Shown here: piece by piece, positions 43,701-56,430 of the stretch
Layout: every line of letters starts with the position of its first letter
Position numbering within the stretch: the stretch's first letter is position 1
From: Antedon mediterranea
Taxonomy: Eukaryota; Echinodermata; Crinoidea; Comatulida; Antedonidae
Length of the DNA: 60,000 nt
Assembly (NCBI RefSeq): GCF_964355755.1
Contig: NC_092678.1
Location: 13,056,922-13,116,921, forward strand
Reading direction: 5' to 3'
Notes under the pieces: model-generated
Told to the model about the DNA's origin: nothing
Databases searched by the model: none
What the model saw: only the letters and a program-made list of their open reading frames with translations
Translations under genes and position numbers: made by a program

Positions 43701-46700
43701 TACTAATTTTAACCACCTGATGTAACCCTGTTTACTAATTAAATTGAGTTCGATAATTAGTTATTGACGATTAGAACGAATTTAGGTTCAACGATTTGCC
43801 CCAAATAGGGGTGTTTTCCGATCGTGGTATACACTGTCTAATGGATGTCAATTTGAAAAATACCCGCACACAATAATACGAGGACACTTCGCATTTTCCT
43901 ATCTCCTCCTACGATAATTGTTGTTAATAGCTGAAAACCGGTTGAACAGTTCGAGTACAGCATCATAATGTTGAAGACAGGCCGATTTTCTTTAAAAAAT
44001 GCTATTTTGATACATGTAATATACGTTTTTTAAAATGTATTGATTTGTGATGAATGGAACATTCCAAATTATTTGGTTTAACCATAGAGGTATAGATTTA
44101 GATTTATGGGCCCCCTTGGAGAATAAACATAAATAGTATTGCAATGTACTTTTGATCGCAATTTGAATCGCAAATTTCTTACTGTGAGTGTTGGTACTGT
44201 TAGATATAATATAAACAAATATACAAATAAACTTTATTACTGTGAGTGTGGGTAGGCCCTACTGTTAGATTATAAACATATAATATACAAATAAATAAAC
44301 GTTATTACTGACAGTTGCTTCTCAACGTTTGTATTAATTAATAATTTAAAAATATATAAACGTACGTAGTGGTGTATCGTTACATGTACTTTACTATTTC
44401 AATCGACTATGACAGTGAGAGTTTTAACAAAGTATTAAATCGTAAATGTTTTACTGTATTTAGTGGTATATTATTTATAGGCCTATAAAACATTAAAAAC
44501 AATATTTCGTTACTGAGTGGATAAGAATATATTTTAAAATGTTTCCTCTTTGTACCTATCTTCTTCCCCCATCCCTCAACCCTTAATGTTACATACAAAA
44601 CACAAATTGGGTTTGTTTAAATGAGTCCAAATAAAAAAATTTGACTCATTTTGTTTCTCTCTCGGAAGTAATTCCCAGGGTGCTAATTTTAGCTGACTAC
44701 ATAAATCATCGTGTATATTTATTCGTTTCTGTAAACGACAATGTATTATAGTCCTGCAGTACGTACATTTGAAATCTCCATTTTTATCTCGCTGGAAAAT
44801 ACTGTGTATTCGAGAACCATCTGTGGGCACGACCTAGATGGTACGCGAGCGAAGCGAGCGTGCCATCTAGTTAATAACAATTATTGATGAGGTAGATATT
44901 AAAAGATGCGTGCTAAGTTATCAAATTATGACTACACTGATTATATCCAACAATGTGATATAGATTATTAATAATAATTATTGATGATATAAATATTTAA
45001 AGATGCGTGCTCAGTTATCAAATTATGACTACACTGATCATATCCAACAATGTGATTTAGATTCTTAACATTAATTATTGATGAGGTAGACATTTAAAGA
45101 TGCGTGCTTAGTTATCAAATTATGACTACACTGATCATATCCAACAATGTGATATAGATTATTATTAATAATTATTGATGAGGTAGATATTGAAAGATGC
45201 GTGCTCAGTTATCAAATTATGACTACACTGATCATATCGAACAATGTGATACAGATTATTAATAATAATTATTGATGATGTAGATATTGAAAGATGCGTG
45301 CTCAGTTATCAAATTCTGACTACACTGATCATATCCAACAATGTGATATAAGATATTAATAACAATTATTGATGAGGTAGATATTAAAAGATGCGTGCTC
45401 AGTTATCAAATTATGACTACACTGATCATATCCCAAAATGTGATATAGATTATTATTAATAATTATTGATGATGTAGATATTTAAAGATGCGTGCTCAGT
45501 TATCAAATTCTGACTACACTGATTATATCCAACAATGTGATATAGATTATTAATAATAATTATTGATGATGTAGTTATTGAAAGATGCGTGCTCAGTTAT
45601 CAAATTATGACTACACTGATCATATCCAACAATGTGATATAAGATATTAATAATAATTATTGTTGATGTAGATATTGAAAGATGCGTGCTCAGTTATCAA
45701 ATTCTGACTACACTGATCATATCCAACAATGTGATATAAGATATTAATATTAATTATTGATGATGTAGATATTGAAAGATGCGTGCTCAGTTATCAAATT
45801 CTGACTACACTGATCATATCCAACAATGTGATATAAGATATTAATAACAATTATTGATGATGTAGATATTAAAAGATGCGTGCTCTGTTATCAAATTATG
45901 ACTACACTGATTATATCCAACAATGTGATTTAGATTATTAACATTAGTTATTGATGAGGTAGACATTTAAAGATGCGTGCTTAGTTATCAAATTATGACT
46001 ACACTGATTATATCCAACAATGTGTATAGATTATTAATAATAATTATTGATGATGTAAATATTTAAAGATGCGTGCTCAGTTATCAAATTATGACTACAC
46101 TGATCATGTCCAACAATGTGATATAGATTATTAATAATAATTATTGATGATGTAGATATTGAAAGATGCGTGCTCAGTTATCAAATTCTGACTACACTGA
46201 TCATATCCAACAATGTGATATAAGATATTAATAATTATTGATGAGGTAGATATTAAAAGATGCGTGCTCAGTTATCAAATTATCACTACACTGATCATAT
46301 CCAACAATGTGATATAGATTATTAATAATAATTATTGTTGATGTAGATATTGACAGATGCGTGCTCAGTTATCAAATTATGACTACACTGATCATATCCA
46401 ACAATGTGATATAGATTATTATTAATAATTATTTATGAGGTAGATATTAAAAGATGCGTGCTCAGTTATCAAATTATGGCTACACTGATCATATCGAACA
46501 ATGTGATATAGATTATTATTAATAATTATTGATGAGGTAGATATTGAAAGATGCGTGCTCAGTTATCAAATTATGACTACACTGATCATATCCAACAATG
46601 TGATATAGATTATTAATAATAATTATTGTTGATGTAGATATTGACAGATGCGTGCTCAGTTATCAAATTCTGACTACACTGATCATATCCAACAATGTGA

Positions 46701-47851
46701 TATAAGATATTAATAATAATTATTGATGAGGTAGATATTAAAAGATGCGTGCTCAGTTATCAAATTATGACTACACTGATCATATTCAACAATGTGATAT
46801 AAGATATTAATAATAATTATTGATGATTTAGATGTTAAAAGATGCGTGCTCAGTTATCAAATTATGACTACACTGATTATATCCAACAATGTGATATAAG
46901 ATATTAATAAAAATTATTGATGATTTAGATATTAAAAGGCGCGTGCTCGGTTATCAAATTCTGACTACACTGATCATATCCAACAATGTGATATAGATTA
47001 TTAATAATAATTATTGATGATTTAGATATTTAAAGATGCGTGCTCAGTTATCAAATTATGACTACACTGATCACATCTAACAGTATGATATATGATATTA
47101 ATAATAATTATTGGTGAGGTGGATATTAAAAGATGCGTGCTCAGTTATCAAATTCTGACTACACTGATCATATCCAGCAATGTGATGTAGAGTATTAATA
47201 ATAATTATTGATGAAATAGATATTAAAAGATGCGTGCTCAGTTGTCAAATTCTGACCACACTGATCATATCGAACAATGTGATATAGATTATTAATAATA
47301 ATTATTGATGAGGTAGATATTAAAAACGCGTGCTCAGTTATCAAATTCTGACTACACTGATCATATCGAACAATGTGATATAGATTATTAATAATAATTA
47401 TTGATGAGGTAGATATTAAAAGATGCGTGCTCAGTTATCAAATTCTGACTACACTGATCATATCGCACAATGTGATATAGATTATTAGTAATAATTATTG
47501 ATGAGGTAGATATTAAAAGATGCGTGCTCAGTTATCAAATTTTGACTACACTGATTATATCGAACAATGTGGTATAGATTATTATTAATAATTATTGATG
47601 AGGTAGATATTAAAAGATGCGTGCTCAGTTATCCAATTCTGACTACACTGATCATATCGAACAATGTGATATAGATTATTAAAAATAATTATTGATGAGG
47701 TAGGTATTAAAAGATGCGTGCTCAGTTATCAAATTATGACTACACTGATCATATCCAACAATATGATATATGATATCAATGCTAATTATTGATGAGGTAG
47801 ATATTAAAAGATGCGTGCTCAGTTATCAAATTGTAACTACACTGATCATAA
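40748..47851 (+). repeat. ~97-bp satellite, right arm, about 60 copies, with a Helitron inside
   Basis: Monomers read GATGAGGTAGATATTAAAAG, ATGCGTGCTCAGTTATCAAA, TTATGACTACACTGATCATA, TCCAACAATGTGATATAGAT, then TATTAATAATAATTATT. Subtypes alternate (GAGGTAG/GATGTAG, TTATGAC/TTCTGAC, TATAGATTATT/TATAAGATATT). Block-wise repetition of subtypes is visible, for example 42840-43100 and 43320-43580. Confidence 0.95.
43604..44870 (+). mobile_element. Non-autonomous Helitron, copy 2 (uninterrupted), 1,267 bp
   Basis: Starts TCTATATATAAATTTACG and ends with a hairpin (GATGGTACGCGAGC ... GCGTGCCATC) and CTAG. The flanks GATATAAGATA and TTAATAACAATTATTGATG join to an ordinary satellite monomer, proving insertion between A and T with no duplication. 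No helicase ORF. Inverted relative to copy 1. Confidence 0.93.
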
Positions 47852-48370
47852 TACTGTACACATAGTCCTTTATGCAATTAGACATTGATTTAGTAGTACT
47901 ACATATCATTTGTTATATTAAGAATGTTGTTTTAGTGTTATTAAAATACTTATCGAATTTTTTTGAAAATAAAAATATTAGTATTGGTACCTATAAATGT
48001 ATATATTATAATAACATGCTAGATGTTTTAATAATGTGATCTTTATTACAACTAAGAAACAGTTATGTACGAGGATGATACACACTGATAGTTCTCAGTT
48101 ATCAAAAAATGACTACACAATATAGCTCGTTTCAGGCAATTTTAAGCGTTTACAAAATTGCCATGAGTGCGCAGATTTTTGCGCGCGCACTGCGCGTTAA
48201 ATGTTATTGCGCACTCTTTTTGCCTGATTTCTGTTTTCTTGACTTACTTTTCAACTAGAAATTACGTTACATGAGCACGTCAAAAGTGACAGGCTACGCA
48301 CGTATAAATTTAAAAAATATAAATGTTTTTAAACATTTCTATATGTTTACACATGTTCAGTAATTTCGGT
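47852..48370. other. Spacer right of the satellite
   Basis: No gene seen. 48120-48240 has GCGC-rich sequence similar in character to the interior of the element at 35215-36428. Confidence 0.45.
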
Positions 48371-48490
48371 CAGTATAGTTCACTATGTCGGTCGGTCTGT
48401 CGGTCTGTCTGTCGGTCTGTCTGTCGGTCTGTTGGTCGATCTGTCGGTCCGGTATCACTATGCATTGTAGCACGCGACTTAATGGCTGTT
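48370..48490 (+). repeat. GTCGGTCTGTCT microsatellite-bearing element, copy 3
   Basis: AGTTCACTATGTCGGTCGGT followed by (GTCTGTCGGTCT)n and CCGGTATCACTATGCAT, as at 30832. Also includes GCACGCGACT. Confidence 0.7.
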
Positions 48491-48787
48491 GGCCTTGTTC
48501 AAATAAGACTGTAACAGGCCAGGCTGTAAAGTAATAACAAAACTGAGTGAAGAGAAGCCAAACATTCTTATTTTAATCATGACGGTATAAAATAATGTTA
48601 CATCTCCATTGTCCGTCTGTCCGGCTTTATTCGGAGACTAGGGGTTGCACGGTATTTAAACTTGGTAGGTGCAGCTCGGTATAATAAAACGAATTTATGT
48701 TCGTTAGGTCAAAGATCAGGGTAAACTCTGAAAATTCTGAAATTGGACCAATCGAGCTGAAACTTGAGTAAAGTAACTAACTATTCC

Positions 48788-48888
48788 TATGTGAGTATGG
48801 AGTTGAGTTCTTTGTTTTAAAAATGTATAACATTAAAAAGGCTTTTTAATTTAATATCAAAACAATACATTTGTTTAAATGTTTATGT

Positions 48889-48922
<34 letters not shown>

Positions 48923-49223
48923 TTATAAACTTACTGCGAACATGATTTTAAACAACAAAAATAGCTTTAATCCATTGAATTTCAGAACGGCTCTTACTGT
49001 GCGCTCCACACACGCTCCACGCGTGCGCGTTTTAGTTTGTACAGCGATTCTCTATAGTAATTCATTGTTTTTACATTTTGTTGTTTAAAATCATGTTTGC
49101 AGTAACTTTATGATTTCGTTATTATCTTGATTAAATTGATTGTTTTGATATTAAATTCGATATTTAAAGCCTTGTAAATGTTATACATTTTATAAGCAAA
49201 TGACTCGACTCCACACTCTACAG
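48788..49223. repeat. Foldback (long imperfect inverted repeat)
   Basis: Left arm 48788-48963 and right arm 49074-49223 are imperfect reverse complements, for example TTTAATATCAAAACAAT and ACATGATTTTAAACAACAAAA. The left arm is lengthened by an (AAT)n microsatellite at 48889-48919. The GC-rich loop has GCGTGCGCGT. Confidence 0.75.
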
Positions 49224-50170
49224 TGCTATTAAAGACATGGTTGAATAAAAGAATGCTTGTCGGCAACCTTTAGTGTTTTGATTTAGAGTGATCAGTCTAC
49301 CAGTTTGGCTAAGTTTAAAGAATTTATTGAGAGGATGATCGGGATCATTGATTACACTTTTTAGGATATAATTTATTATGATGGCATACATCAACTAATT
49401 CTGATGCATTTGCGTGTATTATTATCTCTGCTTTTATCTTCTTCAACACGAAGATCATCTGTAATGCTGGATTATTTGTTTGCAATTCCTTTCTTAGTAT
49501 ATTCATTACATTTGAGATGACCCACACTTTTTTAATTTATTCTTGAAGCCATTGAGTTGTTGATATGAAATCATGTACACATTTGACGTACAGAAAGTTG
49601 TGACCTCATCAAATGGCCACGAGTCAATTTAATTTTTTTTTTTTAACTTTCGTCATATATTATCATATTCAACAGAACGCATCTTGTTTATTTGTGCCGG
49701 ATTTTCTCTCAAATATTGATATGTGCTTGTGCAATTTTCACCATTTTCATTACGCCTAAACACCTGAATAAATGTAGGTCGTGTAATTTCACCTTTGCCG
49801 TATATTTGAATATCTCACAGCTCTTCAGAATTGTAGGTCACCTTGGTGATTCTAATCTATTATGAAAGCTGATGAAATGTAGATATTGATATGAATTCAT
49901 ATAAAAATTAAGCCTATCGGATGTTGTGACGTTAACATTATGACCAGTTGAAGTTAAAAAGTAGTTTTTCATATTTTTTAATAATATAATATTTTTTTTT
50001 TAATTCAAAGAGCGCACAGCGCGTTTACGTGCAAAATTTACTTCCAAATCTTAAATTTATTTGCTCAATTCATTATCTTCCGAAATTGTCATCTTCAAGT
50101 TTTTTTTATAACGTCATCATACCAAAGAACATGATGTGGGTCCCGTAATTTCACCTATGTTACACTGTAT
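49224..50170. other. Intergenic stretch with no recognised gene
   Basis: Two loosely similar blocks with GTAATTTCACCT at about 49780 and 50145; nothing else identified. Confidence 0.45.
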
Positions 50171-50189
50171 ATAGATATAACCGTATAGA

Positions 50190-50475
50190 TTCTATATGAC
50201 ACATACTATTTGTTATTATTTTTTACCACTTTTCATATTTATTAAAGGATTTCATTTGATTATAAAGGTTACCATATTATTAAAACTAAAAAAATAAACA
50301 TATCCCTCGAATAAGCACCTCCCTCAAATGAACTCCGCGTCTCCACCCCCGCCCTATAAGGGCCTACCAAACAATAAACACTATACTTTAAAATGTTATT
50401 AATCATCTAAGACACTGTGGAACAGAGTAGGTTTAGTTTTACGAATGTCAAGTATTTTCAATAACACCCTCTAGT
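50190..50475 (+). mobile_element. Helitron-like remnant, second family, inverted copy
   Basis: The reverse complement matches 19343-19625 in several blocks: CTAGAGGGTG, CTTGACATTCGTAAAACTAA, GGAGGTGCTTATTCGAGGGA. The terminal hairpin present at 19343 is deleted here, and about 100 bp is added in the middle. Confidence 0.6.
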
Positions 50476-51554
50476 CAATAAAAAAGAATGTAAGGAAGTA
50501 TATTACAGCAGTTCTTGTTAGTCGCTTATTTCAGGTCATATTAATATTAGCTGGGCCCGACGCGTCCGACCACGATGTCACTAGGGGTTGATTGATATGC
50601 CCCTAGAACAATCGCTCGCTAAATGACGGTAGGCGTCGTATACAAGTTATTATAATTGTTTCGGAGTCTCAAAACAAACAAAGGCCCCAACTATAATAAA
50701 CTGAATTGACTGGTCGACAAACACATAAATTAAACGCATCACTGCAATAATTGTTTGGTGTCGCCGAAGCTTCCATTTATTTGTTGTATTGGCTACACCC
50801 AGCACGAAGCTCAATTGTCGACTACCCCACACAACAACCTGTGCAATATTTATATATAGCTAATTTGCATAAAGGTATAGCAAAGAACAATACAGTATGC
50901 TCTATTGCACACTGATGTATTCACCTTCTGAACAATTGTTATGATGAATATTCAACTAAAATGTATCAAATACAACATTTTTGTAATAGATAAACAAGTA
51001 ATAATAATACGTTGTAATAGAATATATTTATTTATGTGAATACTTTACGCAGACAATATAAACATCGCGTATATCTTTCACTATAAATACATTCCTAAAC
51101 ACCATGAATGTGTTTACAAAATGGCGGTTTCGCTAGTTTTCGATAGAACAAAATAGAGATACCTTAGTTTTAATAGTCGGAGCTGCATCCAACTTACCGA
51201 ATGTTGTATCTTATTATCTTCTTTTTTTCTAACAGGGATTTTAAATTCAGGACTCTAATTTTTACGTTTTTCTAGGGTACAATTTCGGAAAAAAGACATT
51301 GGTTGATTTTTTCCATTTAATTACAGATTATCAGTTTGTTCAAAGATATTCAATACATGACAATAATATATTAAAATTATGTATAAATATATTTCACTAT
51401 TAATATTTATCCGATAATCAGAAAAATTCACAAATATTGTGTTTTTCACTCTCAAAATTAGCAATTTTGAACTAAATTAGAAAAGTAGGGTGCCCTCTCT
51501 GATTCGAAATTTGAAACGATTTGTCGATTGACTTTCCCACTCACTGTAAATATA

Positions 51555-53160
51555 TAATAATAGGCCGTAATCAGCAATAATCCGATTTCTCATCGCGGAG
51601 AATTCCAGAAATCGCTCGATCGAGGAGTAGGCCTCGCCGACTAGAGGCCAAGCGTGCGTGCTGGAACGAGTGGATTAAATGTGTCTCGACCACCGTGGAA
51701 TCATGTATTTAGTTAAATCTTGGATATCCCCAATATTGATAATCACGTATTCCGGTTATCACGTGATCGATTCACAGAGGTCCCAACTTGGGAAAGTCCA
51801 TTCGCAGGAGATTTTGTCGTGAACCACATTCAATTCGTCGGGGCGTCGAAAGTCAACGCGTGGGGAATCGAAAATCAACACGCGTGTCGTTTACGTCTCC
51901 TAATTAACTAAATATGTTACATATACAGTATATACAATATTTACACATAAGTTGGTTTAATTTTTACATAGGTTTATCCATCATTATTTTTACATTCTTA
52001 TTTTTTTTATGGACACATCCTCAGTGTACAAAGAATTAAAAAAATATATACTGTATTTTAACTAAAATTCTGTATATAAAATAATTTAACTTAATTACAT
52101 AATGTACAATATTTACACATGATAGTATTAATTGCCCAATAGAATTTACTCGTTTTTTTAGGCACAGGCCTAGGCCTAGCATAGGGCTTCTACTAGGCCC
52201 TAGCTAGCTACCATTTTAAAACCCACAAACAATCGAAATAAACTATTCCGAATCCGTCTTATGCTACATTACGCGAGTTAACATACATATACAAGTGAGT
52301 GAGTGGCCGAGCGGTTAAGACAGTGGAACCGTAATCACGTAGCCATAACATCGGCAGGGGTTCGAGGCTCACTCACTCCATGGTTCTGGTGGTAGAACGA
52401 GTCTTCTCGGATAAGGACTATAAACCGTAGGTCCAGTGTACACAACTTGCTCGTGTGCACTTTAAAGAACCTAGTACATCTTTCGAGACGAGTAGGGGGT
52501 TACCCCGGTGTATTAGTACATCACAGCCACTGATCACCAACTGGGCCCTCTGGGAGATCAGTCTTTGACTGAAGAGGTCACCCAGTATAAAGATAAAACA
52601 AACAAAATTTCAGATGAAAAACATTGAGTTTTATATTGTTTTATCCATACGTAATTACACTGGCATTAAAGATATAACATTAAAATGTAGGCCGTTTATG
52701 AGCTATTTCGCCGATTTCTTATCGCTGGGAAATTCCCCACCATCGACATCGATCGATCGAGGAGTAGGCCTAGGCTAGAATAGAATAGAGGCCTAGCGTG
52801 CATGCCGGAACGGGTGGATTATTGCAATATAAATAACAAGTTTGAACAAAAGAGCTTACGACAACCTTGGGTAAATTTTTATTAAACGTAGGCCTACTTG
52901 CTTGGCGAATCCATATGCCTTTTAAATCATTTTAACATGTTCGTATTATCGGATCGTACAGTAAAACCAAATAAAACACCGCCTCAACAACCTCGTGCGA
53001 TGTGCGATCTGTTGTTCTTTGCAGCGGATCAACATTGGTAGAGTCCATTAATTATGAGGGTGTTTAAAAATGTAATAACTATTAAAAACGTGTCTCAACC
53101 ACTGTGTAATCAAAGCGTTTATTTAGTTAAAACTTGAATCCTCCCAAAATTGATAATCGC
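51555..53160. repeat. Direct duplication, units at ~51555-51745 and ~52690-53160
   Basis: Both units share GATCGAGGAGTAGGCCT, GAACG-GTGGATTA, then CGTGTCTC or TGTGTCTC and ATTTAGTTAAA...TTGATAATC. The second unit carries about 270 bp of extra sequence inside it. No gene is evident. Confidence 0.6.
52299..52613 (+). mobile_element. tRNA-derived SINE
   Basis: 52299-52377 folds like a class II (Leu/Ser-like) tRNA: acceptor GTGAGTG with CACTCAC, A box TGGCCGAGCGGT, B box GGTTCGAGGCT, followed by CCA. A ~230-bp body follows, with CGAGTAGGGGGTTACCCCGG, a type of core shared by many invertebrate SINEs. This is a retroposon, not a tRNA gene. Confidence 0.75.
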
Positions 53161-54670
53161 TTCAGGATTGAATCATTCAGGATTGGTTGCGTGCTTCTTT
53201 TTGACACACAAAAAAATATTCCAACCTTCATTTTCGTCAGTCTATGGTCGGTCAGGCGTGGCCAACAAAATAGTTTTTGACCTCATGCGAAACCTCTTTT
53301 TTTTAAATAACGACCGACTTCACAAACACAATAGTCTTATAGCCTACACTTTATTTGGTAATCAAACGCCTAAGGTTATACAGAAGAAAGCCTAAACTAT
53401 GTATGGGTTTAGTACACGTGGTCATAATGTTGGGGTGTCGTGGAATTATATTGGCGTTGTTTTAGCTTCTACCGATTAGTTTTACCCTCCGGTTATGCTA
53501 GTATAAATGACATTTTTTACGTAATGCAGCAGCTTATTGTTGAGTTTTTTAAATTTTGTTCAGGCATGTTATTGGTATGTATTTTTTTTGTTGGCTTTGG
53601 CTTATTTCTGTTTTATTTAAATGTATTAATAACGTCCAATCAATGTATAATTTTACAGTTTTCGGCAACCACTACTTATTTAATTTATTCAGACGGAAAT
53701 TATTCAACTTATTTTACCTTGTGTTTTGGCTTTTAATAGAGCGTCTATATGTCAATTTTCCTTGTTTGATTTTGTAATTTTCACAAATTATAGGTAATTG
53801 TTGTGATAAAAATAATTTTCCTGACATTTAATACAACATAATCCGTTCAAACGCAACATACACGTACGTAAAAGTATGAGAGTAAAACGTTGTAAGCCAT
53901 AACATAATTATAGTGCTGAAGTGTGCCTATTTTGTGTTATATATAGAAAATGTTGTCTCTTAGAAAGTATTTTCTAACGCGATCAGACAATGTTCTCGTT
54001 ATATTTACACACGCTGGCGGTTTGCGTAATTCTTTTTTCCAGGACGAACGTGGGCATAAATCATGAATAATTCATGAATAATTATGACATAATAGGAAAC
54101 ATTATAGAGGGCGCTATATAAGCATGCAGAGAATAAATAATTAGTGTAAACAGCGTTTGCCAACCGAAACATGGGAAAGTGAACAATCATATAAACAACA
54201 TTCACATACTTGTTTCCCAAAAGCCCTAATTGTTTTCTTTTTAAGTATTAAGGCAAACTCTATTAATAAGAAATAAAAAACAAAATAAATTATTAAAGTC
54301 TTCATCTGAAAAAACTTTCTGTAATACTTTTCATAAATCCTATTAACACTTAATTTCTTCTTGTTATGTTTTATTTGTACAGGTATGGTTCTTGTCCTGT
54401 ATCTAACAGCATGACACGTGCTCTTATTGAGCAATATTGTATTGTACTTGAAATGTACTTGTAGTTGGAACAGCTGAATATCAAATACTAGTATTCACTA
54501 ATATAATATTATAGTATTGCTGCATGCATATGTATTATTGTTGTATCAAAAACTAGTATTGTAATTAGAATTAAACGTTTACATTTGGTTAATGATATCC
54601 TCTTCAGAGAAAACAAATAAACTAAACCAGCAAAAAAACAGCTTAAAGAAGACTCGGTATAGTAATTAAA
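53161..54670. other. Probable upstream region of the ankyrin-repeat gene
   Basis: AT-rich with no convincing exon. Any promoter or 5' UTR of the gene starting at 54671 would lie here or in a more distal exon; I see no clear TATA box. Confidence 0.4.
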
Positions 54671-56430
54671 ATGTTGAGGTGAGTTGTAAAATAAGAAGAG
54701 CATAACACTTAACAATTTGTTTAAACATTTTCTAAAGAGGCTACAAAAACAATAACTGTAATCATTGTTTGTTTTTTTTTTTTATTAATTTAATTCATTT
54801 TATATCTTGTATTTGACCGTTACAGATTACAAGACGCTTTTAAGAGTAATGACTTGCAAACAATTATAGAAATATGTCAGAAAGAGCCAGATCTTTTGAA
54901 AGACAACGATGAGGTAAAACAAAAGATAGACTTTCCATATTATTACTAATAAGAAAGTATAGTCATTCAATTAGTTTCAAGAAGACCATACGTAAATTGT
55001 AAACGGTAATCATTATACCTATATTCAAATATAATTACTGTATAATATCCTGGATCAATAACACATGCTTCATTGACGAATGCTGCAAATTAAATAAACT
55101 TAGTGATAATATTAATCAGTACTATACTGTTAATGTTTGTCTTAAATTATGAGATCGTTGTGTCTGTGAGGGTTGGCCGATTAGTTAGACGGTCAGAATG
55201 ACAGTTTAAAGTCAAGAGCCATTTTGTGTAAGTGAACAACTTCAAAAGCATAAATTGAGTTCATCTAAATCCAATCTAGTAAGACTTTTTCGAAATAAGT
55301 ATACAGATAATTCATAATGGTGACGCACTTTTCTTTGACAATCGACAACAACAGTTGTTTGTGTGAGTATAAATGTAACTGATTTTAGTCATCATAACTG
55401 TTTAATTTACAACATTTGTCAATGTGACATTAATAAAAACATGTTTGCATTACAGCTGTAATATATATTTATAAACTGCATGCTTATGATTTCTTTCTAG
55501 TATGGACACACTCCGCTACATAACTATTTACGATGTGCCAACCCTACAACAGAAATAGTGGTTTATCTCATACAGAACGGCTCATCAGTAGCGTCACAAA
55601 ATGTGGTAATGTACACAAAATAATAATGGTCTTTATGTAGCTATTATAAAAACAGTAGGCCTATCTGTTCCAGCAAAACATGTCTATTTCATTTATAATT
55701 TGTCATTTATAATTAATTTTAATTATTTTGAATTATTTATTGCGAATTTTAGAAGCAGTTATTATATGGAACAATAAGTAAGGCATGCAATAACCGACAT
55801 GTGTTTTTAGAAACAATATTACATTGCATAAAGTCAATTATGATATAATCATAATCGATTGTCATTCACATATTATTGTATTACAATTATAGTAGTCCTT
55901 CAATGTATCCGTCTTGTTTGTTTAAGTTGGTTTAAATAATATAATAATTAACTCTTGAAATAATTTTATTTGGGTCATATTTTATATCAAGGCGTATCTT
56001 TTATTTTTTATTCTATCAAGTACGATAGATAAGTACGAAATAAAAAAAATACTTACTACGACGTTTTGCAAGCGTACCGGTTTTCAAGTAGACTGATTGT
56101 TAGTTGCGTTGGCGTTGGTCAGTACGGCCTGCTATATGTAACAAGCCAGATGTGTTGTATATAAAGTACGAATGAATGTAGCTGATTTTTATTGTTTTGT
56201 ACACTCGGAATATTTTGTCATAAAAATGTAAATTTTACAATCATTATCAATGTGGCATAAACGAAAAATATGATTGCATTGCAGCTGGAATTATAAACTA
56301 TATGATTATGATTTCTTTCTAGTATGGATACACTACACTACATGAGTATTTACTATGTGCCAACCCTACAAAAACAGAAATAGTGACTTGTCTCATACGA
56401 AATGGGGGATCGGTAACATCACGAAATAAG
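54671..56430 (+). CDS. Ankyrin-repeat protein, 5' end (partial)
   Basis: Four exons: 54671-54678 (ATG, 8 nt), 54826-54913, 55501-55605 and 56323-56430. They splice in frame to MLRLQDAFKSNDLQTIIEIC and onward, then two ankyrin units starting YGHTPLHNYLRCANPTTEIV and YGYTTLHEYLLCANPTKTEI. G-x-T-P-L-H and the V-x-x-L-I-x-N-G turn are the ankyrin signature; such repeats bind other proteins. Exons 3 and 4 are phase 0, one repeat each. No stop is reached and no further exon is visible after GTAACA at 56431, so the gene either continues beyond 60000 or is decayed. The 8-nt first exon is a prediction from phase and the GTGAGT donor. Confidence 0.7.

Noticed and set aside
40748-47851. CRISPR-like array
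   Set aside because: The regular 97-bp periodicity has no repeat/unique-spacer pattern; whole monomers are similar and the genome is eukaryotic. It is a satellite.
48323-48514. ORF with CRSVCRSVGRSV repeats
   Set aside because: Direct translation of the GTCGGTCTGTCT microsatellite.
53440-53777. Two overlapping hydrophobic ORFs
   Set aside because: Phe/Leu-rich translations of T-rich DNA in two frames; no splice or homology evidence.
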